A stretch of DNA of 14,936 bases from JBBQIY01 sp964618405. GTDB taxonomy: Bacteria; Verrucomicrobiota; Kiritimatiellia; RFP12; UBA3636. The notes beneath the pieces were generated by a model. It had not been told where the DNA came from, made no database searches, and saw nothing but the letters and a program-made list of their open reading frames with translations. The position numbers and the translations under genes are program-made. The stretch lies in NCBI GenBank assembly GCA_964618405.1, contig CAZUAY010000074.1:1-14936 (forward strand), given 5' to 3'. Positions 1 through 6,652 of this stretch are shown piece after piece; position 1 is the stretch's first letter, and every line of letters starts with the position of its first letter.

Positions 1-50
1 TTGCGATTATAGATTTCTGAAAAATAAGGCAAGACTTCCGGCACGGACTA

Positions 51-115
51 CTAGCGACTAGCAACTAGCGACTAGCAACTAGCGACTAGCAACTAGCGAC
101 TAGCAACTAGCGACT
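51..115. repeat. Heptanucleotide tandem repeat (CTAGCRA)n
   Basis: Four full copies of a 14-bp unit plus 9 bp lie head to tail. Each 14-bp unit is itself two heptamers, CTAGCGA and CTAGCAA, so the array is about nine alternating 7-mers. There are no spacers between the units, so this is not a CRISPR. It lies directly against the hairpin at 115-156 and ends about 130 bp before the tpx start codon. The 7-nt period resembles the short heptanucleotide tandem repeats known from some cyanobacteria. Any role here is unknown. Confidence 0.95.
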
Positions 116-156
116 GTAATCGGTCAGGAACAGCCCCCTGTGCCTGACCGATTACA
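115..156. repeat. Perfect 14-bp inverted repeat, strong stem-loop
   Basis: The arms at 115-128 and 143-156 are perfect reverse complements (TGTAATCGGTCAGG and its complement). The 14-nt loop contains a further ACAG/CTGT pairing at 130-133 and 138-141, so the folded stem could reach about 18 bp with one A-G mismatch. No U-run follows on either side, so it is not a classical terminator. Its place between a tandem repeat and the tpx promoter suggests a REP-like element, a transposon end or an RNA/DNA structural site. I cannot decide between these. Confidence 0.85.
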
Positions 157-175
157 CAACTACTTTAAATTTTTA

Positions 176-210
176 TTGCCCTTAGCGAATTCTTAGGCTA
201 TGCTTATAAG
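176..210 (+). promoter_or_regulatory. Candidate sigma-70-type promoter of tpx
   Basis: TTGCCC at 176-181 and TATGCT at 199-204 are separated by 17 bp. An alternative pairing in the same place is TTAGCG (182-187) with TATAAG (205-210), also 17 bp apart. Either would start transcription roughly 30 bp before the tpx ribosome binding site. The matches to consensus are partial, so the exact pair is uncertain. Confidence 0.4.
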
Positions 211-248
211 ACGTAGAACAAACCCGTTTAAATTCAAGGAGAAACATA

Positions 249-740
249 ATGAAAGTTACATTCAAAGGCAATCCTTTCGATCTACAAGGGACAGAAATTC
301 GCGTCGGACAAAAGGCACCTGACTTCACGGCTGCCAACAATGATCTCTCGCCTTTCAAGCTAAGCGAAGTCAAGGGACGCAAGCTGATCGTTGCGGTTCC
401 GTCACTCGACACACCCGTCTGCGATGCTGAAGTGCGTCGGTTCAACACCGAGGCAACGGCCCTCGCGAACACCACGGTGATCACCATCTCGATGGACCTT
501 CCCTTTGCGCAGGCACGCTGGTGCGGTGCTGCGGGTGTTGACAAACTGGTCACCGTCAGTGACTACAAAGATCACGATTTCGCAAAAAAATACGGCACTT
601 TTCTTCCCGCACTCGGTTTGCTGACTCGTGCCGTGTTCCTGCTCGCTGAGGACAACACGGTCCTTTACGTAGAGTATGTTCCCGAGGTGACGAATCACCC
701 GGACTACGCTGCCGTTCTCGCCGCCGCGAAGAAAGCCTAG
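249..740 (+). CDS. tpx: Thiol peroxidase (atypical 2-Cys peroxiredoxin, Tpx)
   Basis: This is a periplasmic or cytoplasmic-type peroxidase that reduces hydrogen peroxide and organic peroxides using a Cys pair recycled by thioredoxin. The 163-residue length is close to the family norm. The peroxidatic cysteine is C58 in the Tpx signature PSLDTPVCD. The resolving cysteine is C92 in LPFAQARWCG, and the active-site arginine is R127 in LLTRAVF. The ATG at 249 has a good Shine-Dalgarno (AAGGAG, 237-242). No signal peptide is visible, so cytoplasmic action is likely. The gene stands alone on the + strand with its own promoter region and a strong terminator downstream, convergent with the minus-strand array. 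It has no evident functional link to the LPS genes. Confidence 0.96.
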   Translation: MKVTFKGNPFDLQGTEIRVGQKAPDFTAANNDLSPFKLSEVKGRKLIVAVPSLDTPVCDAEVRRFNTEATALANTTVITISMDLPFAQARWCGAAGVDKLVTVSDYKDHDFAKKYGTFLPALGLLTRAVFLLAEDNTVLYVEYVPEVTNHPDYAAVLAAAKKA

Positions 741-757
741 CAGCACAAGCTCGCGCT

Positions 758-836
758 TTCGCTACAGATTGTTTACTGTAGCGAAGGCGTAAAAGCAATA
801 ACCCTCCGCTACGCTTTCATTGCTTTTAGTAGCGGA
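758..836. repeat. Cluster of inverted repeats with competing pairings downstream of tpx
   Basis: TTCGCTACAG (758-767) pairs perfectly with 776-785 around an 8-nt loop. Immediately after it, TAAAAGCAAT (790-799) pairs with 819-828. TCCGCTAC (805-812) inside that loop can instead pair with 829-836. The second and third helices interleave, so they form a pseudoknot or are mutually exclusive. The three lie in the 3' untranslated region of tpx and before its terminator. Confidence 0.7.
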
Positions 837-872
837 TATGATGTGTTTACACGTCACCTATCACCCGTCATC

Positions 873-905
873 CGGCTGGCTCATCGAGCCAGCCGTTTTC
901 TTTTT
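873..905 (+). terminator. Rho-independent terminator of tpx
   Basis: A perfect 10-bp GC-rich stem (CGGCTGGCTC at 873-882, complement at 886-895) with a 3-nt loop is followed by TTTTCTTTTT. The U-tract lies only on the + strand side, so it serves tpx. On the minus strand the same stem comes just after the stop of the 3D-domain gene but lacks a following U-run, so it would be at best a weak or processing hairpin there. Confidence 0.9.
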
Positions 906-1419
906 AGGGTCTCTTCCACACCGTAACACGAACTTGCTTCTGACGGCCCCACCGTAGCGCTTCTCGTTCAGTGGGGAACCACACGTCGAGACGATTCGGC
1001 CCCTTGATTGCACCGCCTCTATCCTCTACTCTTCCATAGCCGTAGCCGGGGATGTAGAGAACGGTGCCAAAAGGATAATATCGTGTGTCCGCTGCCACCG
1101 TCCCATGCTTCGCTCGCCTTCCGCTGGCAGTGATGCCAACTTTCTTGCGCTTGCCCTTATTAGAACCGGTTGCATGGACTGGGCGGCCAAGCCAGTCGCG
1201 CCTCCATTCGCAGGAGATCGGCCCGTTATCATAGCCCGTCACTTCCATCGCAATGGCGATTGGCTTCGCTCCGCTTGGAGGCCGTATAGAAATCGTCCGA
1301 CAGCCCTCCATCATCATGCATATCGGCACCATCGCGACAAGGCTGGCTACGGCCAAGAACCTCTCGAAAAGCCCGGTCGCTGTGCGAGGTTCCATATTGC
1401 GTTTCGAAACACGTCCCAT
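904..1419 (-). CDS. 3D-domain (double-psi beta-barrel) envelope protein, probable lipoprotein or signal-anchored
   Basis: The C-terminal part (about residues 57-168) matches the 3D domain found in MltA-type and YocH-type proteins that bind or cut peptidoglycan. It has three conserved aspartates, D111 (AADTR), D133 (VEDRGGAIKG) and D145 (RLDVWF), which are the catalytic or structural residues that name the domain. The N-terminus has a hydrophobic stretch at about 21-37 followed by C40 (MEGC). This is a poor lipobox, so lipidation is uncertain. The ATG is 1 bp after the stop of the YihY-like gene and is preceded by GGAGG within that gene's end, so the two are translationally coupled. It is the last gene of the minus-strand array. 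A role in cell-wall turnover is inferred from the domain only. Confidence 0.85.
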   Translation of the reverse strand: MGRVSKRNMEPRTATGLFERFLAVASLVAMVPICMMMEGCRTISIRPPSGAKPIAIAMEVTGYDNGPISCEWRRDWLGRPVHATGSNKGKRKKVGITASGRRAKHGTVAADTRYYPFGTVLYIPGYGYGRVEDRGGAIKGPNRLDVWFPTEREALRWGRQKQVRVTVWKRP

Positions 1420-1420
1420 T

Positions 1421-3037
1421 TCAGATTTCCTCCACCGAGATGTTTTCTGGCAGGTCTACGATCTTCGTTGTCAAACAAGTCTTAAACGCTGTTTCCAAAT
1501 CCTTCGCAACAAGTTTGGATGTCTTCAAGGCGCCAACGCCAAGCAACTGAGGTGTTACGCCCACTTCCAGAATCAGATTCACTAAAAAACCAATGTCCAT
1601 CGAATCGAGGTTACGGCGCACCGCGTAACTATTCGAATCTGCGGCCGTCTCCACGATCACGCCACTTTTTACCAGATCATGGGCAACCTCGCGAACCAGT
1701 CTTGCGGATATCTTGAATTTTTTTGTAAACGCTTGTAAATCAAGCAAACCATCGCCCTGGGCAATGTTATGGGCCGCTTCCCTCATCAAGGCCACCGCCA
1801 GCAAGATTTTGCCCTTCTGATTCGCCTCGCGCCAGCCCAGCTCCATCCGGTAGCTGTCAACGTTTTGAACAGCGTAGGACACCTCACCGCCGAACAGTAG
1901 AATTTGCCAACTGACATAAACCCAGGACAAGATAATCGGCACCGTTGCAAAGCCACCAAAGAATGTGCTGTACTTGGCAACGCCGATCTGAAGAATGAGG
2001 CAGATTTTGAGCCAAGCCGCAAAACCCAGCGCCGCGACAAAGCCGCCAATGAATCCAGGCTTTAACTTGACCTGAGTATTAGGCGTAAACCGAAGCATGA
2101 ACGTGAAGGCCAGCGTCAGCAAGAAAAGAACCCAAACGACTCGGATGACGGGAACCCCTGCCATCGCTGAAATGAAGAAAGCATCATCGGCCGCACTCAT
2201 CTTCGCCTCGATAAAACCCATGACAGGAAGCGAAGACGCCGCAGCAACAAGAAGCGGACAAATGATCAGCACGCTGAGATAGTCAGTGAATTTCCGGGCA
2301 AGCGTTCGATTTTCTACCACACCCCAGACTCGATTGAATGCCGCTTCAACGTCTCCTAAAACGCTGATTACCGCCCAGATCAAAAAAAGTAAACCAATGC
2401 CTCCCAGAGCGCCGAAATTTAATTTCTCCACCCGATCAAAGCCAATGTCGATCAAGGACTCGATTTTCGTAAGCGTAAGAATGCCACTCGAGTTCACAGC
2501 CTCTACAGGGTCAGCCGATGGTGGCTCTGCGATGGATGCTCCCTCCGCTAACGCCTCTCTCCCCTCTGTTCTTTCGGCCTTTTGGGTCTCGTCATCCAGC
2601 GAAACCACGACCACCGAGAGAGCGTTCGCTACATTTCGCTTGTCAGCTTGTGGCATTTCAACGACAAGCGACCGGACAAAACTTTTTGTCTTTTCTCGCA
2701 AGGAATCGTCATAACTGACGGCACGAACCACCGAAACCGCCAACGCAAGAATCGGCACGAAAGAAAGGAGCGTCATGAAGGTCAACGACGACGCGTGGAG
2801 TCCGCACTCGTCTTCTTTAAAGCCACGGATGATCAAAAAAAAGATTCGTCCCATCCGCACCACCCGCCTCTTGATGGCGGGAAGCGACGTGAGTTCGATG
2901 TCCCAGATGTCGGTTCGGAGAAGTTTGGCTACGGCCAGCTTAGCCGTAGAAATCTGCTGCCCGATATTTTTTAGGATATCTCCGAGGCGGTGGCTCAGCG
3001 AGGATTTTCCTGTCGGATTGTTGTTTGTAGACTTCAT
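1421..3037 (-). CDS. YihY/BrkB family inner-membrane protein with winged-helix-like C-terminus
   Basis: This is a multi-pass membrane protein of the YihY/BrkB family, once misassigned as RNase BN; the molecular function of the family is not settled. Family hallmarks are HASSLTFMTLLSFVPILAL at about 81-99, the AFNRVWGV motif near 233-240, and further membrane segments up to about residue 400. The protein has about 538 residues against roughly 290 in E. coli YihY. The excess comes from an N-terminal charged tail (1-60), an acidic and Pro-rich insert at about 148-185 between the first two membrane segments, and a soluble C-terminus. That C-terminus (about 420-500) reads like a winged helix. The ATG at 3037 was chosen over a TTG 33 bp further up because AGGGA lies 11 nt before it and nothing precedes the TTG. 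It lies 60 bp after the acyltransferase gene. Confidence 0.88.
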   Translation of the reverse strand: MKSTNNNPTGKSSLSHRLGDILKNIGQQISTAKLAVAKLLRTDIWDIELTSLPAIKRRVVRMGRIFFLIIRGFKEDECGLHASSLTFMTLLSFVPILALAVSVVRAVSYDDSLREKTKSFVRSLVVEMPQADKRNVANALSVVVVSLDDETQKAERTEGREALAEGASIAEPPSADPVEAVNSSGILTLTKIESLIDIGFDRVEKLNFGALGGIGLLFLIWAVISVLGDVEAAFNRVWGVVENRTLARKFTDYLSVLIICPLLVAAASSLPVMGFIEAKMSAADDAFFISAMAGVPVIRVVWVLFLLTLAFTFMLRFTPNTQVKLKPGFIGGFVAALGFAAWLKICLILQIGVAKYSTFFGGFATVPIILSWVYVSWQILLFGGEVSYAVQNVDSYRMELGWREANQKGKILLAVALMREAAHNIAQGDGLLDLQAFTKKFKISARLVREVAHDLVKSGVIVETAADSNSYAVRRNLDSMDIGFLVNLILEVGVTPQLLGVGALKTSKLVAKDLETAFKTCLTTKIVDLPENISVEEI

Positions 3038-3083
3038 TTCAGAGAATTTCCCTGCATTCCTTAAAAGCAATCGACATCCGGCA

Positions 3084-3099
3084 GAGCCGAAAACGGCTC
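3084..3099 (-). other. Small intercistronic hairpin at the end of the acyltransferase gene
   Basis: GAGCCG (3084-3089) and CGGCTC (3094-3099) form a perfect 6-bp stem with a 4-nt loop. On the minus strand the stem begins inside the stop codon of the acyltransferase gene. There is no U-tract. It could protect the 3' end of upstream message or modulate passage into the YihY-like gene, but it is short. Confidence 0.4.
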
Positions 3100-3982
3100 A
3101 GCGCCAACGTCGATGCGCCCAGAGGTACTGCTCCGGATACAAGCGGATGAACGCCTCAAGCCGACGGTTGATATCGTTCGTTATCCGAAGAATATCGGCA
3201 TCTCGATCCGAGGTCGGCTCGTACATCAGCGGTTGGGAGGCGATAATTTTGAACTTCATGAGACCTGTTCGAACACAACACCCGCAGATGATCGGGGCGC
3301 GCGTGGCCAAGTGCAAACGTGCAGGCGACGTAACGGTTTTGGCTGGTCGCCCAAAGAACTCTGCCATGATACCATGACTTGAGGCATGTTGGTCGCAAAC
3401 CAACCCCAGCATAGCCCCTGTCTTCAGTGGACGAATCAAACTCAATCGATCCGTAGAGTGCTTAGAGATGATCTCCATGTTTCGGCGCGGATTGCGGCGT
3501 AGCATAAAGGCCTGTGCATAGCGGTTATTCAGATTCCGTGCAACCGCGACAACCTTCTTAGAGAATGAAATCACGTGGGCGCTCACCTCCCAGTTGCCCA
3601 AGTGCGGAACGGCATAAATTCCACCCTTCCCTGGAGCGTCAATGAAGGCGCGCGTTGCGTCTGGCAAACAAAATTCAACATGCTCCGCGATGGTTTCAGG
3701 TGTAATTAACCTGCTTGCCGCAAGCGACTCCACCGCGAGCATCCCAAAACTTAAGAACGAAGCTTTCGCAATTCGTTCCGCCTCTTTCCGGTCGGCGCTA
3801 ATGCCAGAGCGCAAGATGTTCTCAAGAGCAATGCGACGCCGTTTTCGAAGGACAGCCCACGATAAACGCCCTAAACTCCGCCCGCATGACAAAGCCGCCG
3901 AAATTGGAAGCGCATCCACCAAGCCCACGCCGATGCGTAGCGGGATGTATTCAATAAAATCTAGTGTTTTCGATCTGGCCAT
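3098..3982 (-). CDS. LpxL/HtrB-like lysophospholipid acyltransferase
   Basis: This 294-residue protein belongs to the bacterial lipid A biosynthesis acyltransferase family (LpxL/LpxM/HtrB type), which moves acyl chains from acyl carriers onto lipid A precursors at the inner membrane. The HX4E catalytic motif is H127-L-G-N-W-E132. DQHASSHG, the FFGRPA block and the C-terminal QYLWAHRRWR are family signatures, as is the RRRIALENI block near 48-56. There is a short hydrophobic N-terminal region. The ATG has GGAG 5 nt upstream and follows the lipoprotein gene by 23 bp. Presence with kdsAB and lpt genes supports a lipid A role. Whether it is the primary or secondary acyltransferase, or acts on another lipid, cannot be told from sequence alone. 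Confidence 0.9.
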   Translation of the reverse strand: MARSKTLDFIEYIPLRIGVGLVDALPISAALSCGRSLGRLSWAVLRKRRRIALENILRSGISADRKEAERIAKASFLSFGMLAVESLAASRLITPETIAEHVEFCLPDATRAFIDAPGKGGIYAVPHLGNWEVSAHVISFSKKVVAVARNLNNRYAQAFMLRRNPRRNMEIISKHSTDRLSLIRPLKTGAMLGLVCDQHASSHGIMAEFFGRPAKTVTSPARLHLATRAPIICGCCVRTGLMKFKIIASQPLMYEPTSDRDADILRITNDINRRLEAFIRLYPEQYLWAHRRWR

Positions 3983-4005
3983 TCAAGCTCCGAGAACCCC
4001 GTCCA

Positions 4006-4332
4006 CTACGGTTTTACAAAGTGGACCGATTCCTCATCACGCCAGAAAGACGTGTTAATCTGTTTCTTTTCGGATTTAGTGCCACTGATTTTGCCATTGG
4101 ACGCCTGTTGGCCTTCGGGCCAGATGACGTAGGTGCTGACGCGGCCGTAGTACACGTCCATTTCACACGGCGTCACTGTAGGACCCGTCATCCAGCGGAA
4201 AGCCGCCCTACCCTCACCACGAAGCCTCACCATGGCACCAGGAGGCTCTGAAGTGATTTTGATACGGGTTGCACAACCGCTTGCTAGCATACAAGCGACC
4301 AATAATACGACAAGAAAACTCGTTTTTTTCAT
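4006..4332 (-). CDS. Small PEGA-like lipoprotein
   Basis: This 108-residue protein starts with a lipoprotein signal peptide: MKK, a hydrophobic core, then LASG-C20 as the lipid-modified cysteine. The mature part resembles a PEGA domain: ITSEPPGAMVRLRGEG near 24-39, then a TP-containing strand (GPTVTPCEM). PEGA domains are small surface or envelope beta-domains, and function here is unknown. The reading frame is open for another 59 codons upstream, but that part has no hydrophobic leader. The ATG at 4332 is followed by a clear signal peptide and preceded by GGA about 10 nt away. It lies 101 bp after the FmdB-type gene. An outer-membrane lipoprotein supporting LPS or wall functions is a guess from context. 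Confidence 0.78.
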   Translation of the reverse strand: MKKTSFLVVLLVACMLASGCATRIKITSEPPGAMVRLRGEGRAAFRWMTGPTVTPCEMDVYYGRVSTYVIWPEGQQASNGKISGTKSEKKQINTSFWRDEESVHFVKP

Positions 4333-4433
4333 TTTTTGATTTCCGTGGGCTGAGATGATTGTCGCCCTTGACCAACAGCAGCGGCTTCCTACACGTCCCG
4401 GCCGCCAGCTTTTATTTTTAAATTTTAACCCTA

Positions 4434-4673
4434 TTAACAACCGCATCCTGCTCCGTGCCGATGCCCCGAAGGGCGGCAACCCAAGGCAGAACTCGGACAT
4501 GACGAACATGCGGCAGAAACGGCACTGGGACTCGATGTCGAGAATGCAGAGAACTGCTTACCCACTGCGTGAGAACCACATGCCGGACAAGCCGGTGCGG
4601 TTTCTGAAAGCGTTCGCGCTAAGTGTTCGAACGATTTTTTACACGTTTGACAGGAATATTCGTAAATTGGCAT
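4434..4673 (-). CDS. FmdB-type zinc-ribbon protein
   Basis: This 79-residue protein has the FmdB/CxxC_CXXC_SSSS regulatory-protein pattern. The start MPIYEYSC leads into a zinc ribbon with C8-x2-C11 and C29-x2-C32, a Ser-rich linker, then a Gly/Cys/His-rich tail with five more cysteines ending GCGC. FmdB was named as a putative regulator of formamidase in Methylophilus, but its general role is not known. The start was chosen because MPIYEY is the invariant family N-terminus; the purine-rich GAAGAAGAA just before it is a weak ribosome site. It lies 89 bp after the HPr gene, across a hairpin, so it may be partly uncoupled from the upstream genes. Confidence 0.9.
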   Translation of the reverse strand: MPIYEYSCQTCKKSFEHLARTLSETAPACPACGSHAVGKQFSAFSTSSPSAVSAACSSCPSSALGCRPSGHRHGAGCGC

Positions 4674-4711
4674 TTCTTCTTCGTTTCCATACTGAAAGCC
4701 GCGTCTGAGCA

Positions 4712-4752
4712 CGCGACAAACCGACAGGTCGCGCTCGAGGCGAGACCTGTCG
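4712..4752 (-). promoter_or_regulatory. Attenuator-like hairpins between HPr and fmdB-type gene
   Basis: CGACAGGTC (4722-4730) pairs with 4744-4752, with extra CGC/GCG pairing inside (4732-4734 with 4740-4742). On the minus strand this stem comes just after the HPr stop and is followed by GGTTTG, a poor U-run. A second helix, CGCGAC (4712-4717) with GTCGCG (4728-4733), shares bases 4728-4730 with the first, so only one can form. This arrangement resembles a leaky terminator or attenuator. It is the only clear break within the minus-strand array. Confidence 0.55.
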
Positions 4753-4762
4753 ATCAAGCCGA

Positions 4763-5038
4763 CTATTCGTCGGCAATACCGAATCGGTTAGCGATCAGTT
4801 CCTCGATCTCAGCCATCACGAGATTGGCATCATCTCCCTCGGCTGTAATCTTCAGAACGGTCCCTACAGGAGCCTCAAGCGTCATGAGGCCCAAGACACT
4901 CTTCCCAGAAACGGAATTACCCGCATTCACTACCGACACTTCGGACATGTATTTCTGGCATACCTTGGCCAACGCTCCGGCAGGACGTACGTGCATCCCG
5001 TACTTGTTGATTAGCGCTATTTCTTTGGTAATCGTCAC
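4763..5038 (-). CDS. HPr-family phosphocarrier protein
   Basis: This 91-residue HPr-type protein carries phosphate in the phosphotransferase (PTS) cascade. The phospho-histidine is H16 in NKYGMHVRPAGAL. A serine is present at S47 in SGKSVLGLM, the position phosphorylated by HPr kinase in organisms that have it. The start codon is GTG, preceded by GGAGG with 5-nt spacing. The HPr gene begins 10 bp after hpf. In E. coli the same region carries the nitrogen-PTS HPr (npr) near hpf and lptAB, so an NPr-like regulatory role is plausible. No EI or EII gene is in the window. Sequence alone does not say whether it is the sugar-PTS (ptsH) or nitrogen-PTS form. Confidence 0.93.
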   Translation of the reverse strand: MTITKEIALINKYGMHVRPAGALAKVCQKYMSEVSVVNAGNSVSGKSVLGLMTLEAPVGTVLKITAEGDDANLVMAEIEELIANRFGIADE

Positions 5039-5048
5039 CCTGTCCTCC

Positions 5049-5345
5049 CTACGGTCTTACGTCTTGACGGCGCTGCGCATTCTTGCGCAACTGCGCCTCG
5101 GCCTTATCGAAGGCGGCGTTGATCGCCGCAGTCATATCGGCGTCTTTGTCGGTGCTATCGACAGTGCACTTCTGGCCGCCCTGTATGGCAAGCGTTGCCA
5201 TGCAAAAGGGTCCATCCTTGTCGAGAACAACCCGCACGAATTCAATCGCAGGGAACTTCTCGGACAACTTTTCTGACTTCTCATGTGCAAATTTCTGAAG
5301 CGTGTCGCTGATATCCAAATGACGCACGGTTATTTCTATAGCCAT
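5049..5345 (-). CDS. hpf: Short-form ribosome hibernation promoting factor (HPF/YfiA family)
   Basis: This 98-residue protein is the size of E. coli HPF (95 residues) and lacks the C-terminal dimerisation domain of long HPFs. The N-terminus IEITVRHLDIS and the C-terminal helix DMTAAINAAFDKAEAQLRK are typical of the family. The basic residues that contact 16S rRNA cluster at the end (RKNAQRR). HPF binds the 30S A/P-site region to make inactive 100S or 70S ribosomes in stationary phase. The ATG has an ideal AAGGAG 8 nt upstream and lies 23 bp after lptB. The lptB-hpf-HPr order mirrors the proteobacterial lptB-rpoN-hpf-ptsN-rapZ-npr block with the rpoN, ptsN and rapZ genes missing. Confidence 0.93.
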   Translation of the reverse strand: MAIEITVRHLDISDTLQKFAHEKSEKLSEKFPAIEFVRVVLDKDGPFCMATLAIQGGQKCTVDSTDKDADMTAAINAAFDKAEAQLRKNAQRRQDVRP

Positions 5346-5368
5346 TTTATGTCTCCTTTTGTTTAGGT

Positions 5369-6118
5369 TTACATTCTGAACTCTTCACCCAGATAGCGCT
5401 TGCGCACCTCGGGGTCGTTAATCAAATCATCGCTGGATCCTTCACGCAGGACGCGCCCCTCGTAGAGCAGGTACGCCCGGTCCACGACCGAGAGCGTTTC
5501 GCGTACATTGTGATCCGTAATAAGAATACCATAGCCACTCGCCTGCAAATCTCGGATGACCTGCTGGATGTCGGATACTGCCAGCGGATCAACACCAGCA
5601 AACGGTTCGTCCAACATGAGAATCGCAGGGTTCTGGACAAGCGCACGCGCAATCTCCAGTTTACGTCGTTCACCACCGCTAAGCGTGTAAGCTTTCTGCT
5701 TCGCCACTTTCGTGAGGTTGAACTCCTCCAGCAACTCCGCCAGCCGCTCCTTACGCTTAGCACGCGAGATCGAGAGCGTTTCAAGAATCGCAATAATATT
5801 CTGTTCCACCGTCAACCGCCGGAAAATGGAAGGCTCCTGAGCCAAGTAACCAAGCCCCGACTGCGCGCGCTTGTAAACAGGGTACTTCGTGATGTTTGTA
5901 CCTTCAAAAATGATCTCCCCAGACTCAGGACGCACCAGACCGACGATCATGTAAAACGTCGTCGTCTTGCCCGCACCGTTGGGGCCAAGCAACCCAACAA
6001 TCTCACCGCGGTCGATGTGAATGCTCACACCGCCCACCACCTTGCGGCCTTTATAGCTCTTCTCAAGGTTGCGAGATTCTAACGTGTACTTGTGCGTGTT
6101 TTTTGGTTCGTCACCCAT
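5369..6118 (-). CDS. lptB: LPS export ABC transporter ATP-binding protein LptB
   Basis: This cytoplasmic ATPase works with LptF/LptG to extract LPS from the inner membrane and push it along the LptC-LptA bridge. It has 249 residues, near the family length. The Walker A is GPNGAGKT (45-52), the Q-loop is Q94 in YLAQEPS, the signature is LSGGE (146-150), the Walker B is MLDE (D170, E171) and the switch histidine is H203 in ITDHN. The FAGVDP block after Walker B and the C-terminal RKRYLGEEF are LptB hallmarks. The ATG is 21 bp after lptA and has no convincing Shine-Dalgarno, which suggests coupling to lptA translation. LptF and LptG are not in the window. Confidence 0.97.
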   Translation of the reverse strand: MGDEPKNTHKYTLESRNLEKSYKGRKVVGGVSIHIDRGEIVGLLGPNGAGKTTTFYMIVGLVRPESGEIIFEGTNITKYPVYKRAQSGLGYLAQEPSIFRRLTVEQNIIAILETLSISRAKRKERLAELLEEFNLTKVAKQKAYTLSGGERRKLEIARALVQNPAILMLDEPFAGVDPLAVSDIQQVIRDLQASGYGILITDHNVRETLSVVDRAYLLYEGRVLREGSSDDLINDPEVRKRYLGEEFRM

Positions 6119-6139
6119 ATCAATTAGTCAATCATTCCA

Positions 6140-6652
6140 TCATTTTCCTGGTTCTTTAAGCGTCGATGCCTTGGCCTCAAGTCGGACGGCCGACTCAACC
6201 ACAACTCGCTGTTCTTTCAACCAAATCGACATCTTGTCTCCTGTAATCCTGTTCTCGCCTTTCGTCACGAGAGGATTGTCATTTTGAATCAAAACTTGCG
6301 AATTCTTACTGGTGTAGGTCGCCTTTCCGCAACGCGCTGTCATATCACCGCTCTTGAGAAACACGTTACCTACCGCATCCACGCGCTTGACTTCATTCGT
6401 ATTCTCAAAGAACACCAACATCTTGTCGGCCTTCAGCGTAAACTCTGGGTCGGTCACGATCACATGTCCATCAAAAAGCGCAATAAACTCCTTATAGTCA
6501 AACTCAAGCTTATCCGAGGTAATCACCGTCGGCCCCGCATTCGGATCCCGCTTCTTGCTGCCGAAAACTTCATTTTGTTGTGCTCCAAAGGAGGAGCCCA
6601 CCACAAAGACCACCAGCCCCGCCATCATCAGATTTCTTATCGTTTTTTTCAT
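6140..6652 (-). CDS. lptA: LPS transport periplasmic protein LptA (OstA domain)
   Basis: This 170-residue exported protein has a signal peptide (KK, a hydrophobic core to about residue 20, GSSFGA cleavage region). An OstA/LptA beta-jellyroll follows at about 41-145, with the repeated pattern ITSDKLEFDY, GHVIVTDPEFTLKADKM and GNVFLKSGDM. LptA builds the periplasmic bridge carrying LPS from LptC to LptD. Its ATG overlaps the stop of the upstream LptC-like gene in an ATGA, with AAGGA 5 nt before the start inside that gene. It is directly followed by lptB, as in most LPS-bearing bacteria. Confidence 0.92.
   Translation of the reverse strand: MKKTIRNLMMAGLVVFVVGSSFGAQQNEVFGSKKRDPNAGPTVITSDKLEFDYKEFIALFDGHVIVTDPEFTLKADKMLVFFENTNEVKRVDAVGNVFLKSGDMTARCGKATYTSKNSQVLIQNDNPLVTKGENRITGDKMSIWLKEQRVVVESAVRLEAKASTLKEPGK

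Noticed and set aside
51..115. CRISPR array
   Set aside because: Units run head to tail without unique spacers, and no cas-like gene is near.
2286..2714. Plus-strand ORFs opposite the YihY-like gene
   Set aside because: They are low-complexity Ser/Ala/Pro translations with no motif, explained by the codon pattern of the minus-strand gene.
3038..3070. TTG start of the YihY-like gene at 3070
   Set aside because: No ribosome site precedes it; the ATG at 3037 has AGGGA upstream.
4333..4433. Terminator between the FmdB-type gene and the lipoprotein gene
   Set aside because: A GCGGC/GCCGC pairing exists but has no U-run and little extension beyond 5 bp.
4333..4509. Upstream extension of the lipoprotein gene to 4509
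   Set aside because: It would bury the lipoprotein signal peptide at residue 60 and overlap the FmdB-type gene.
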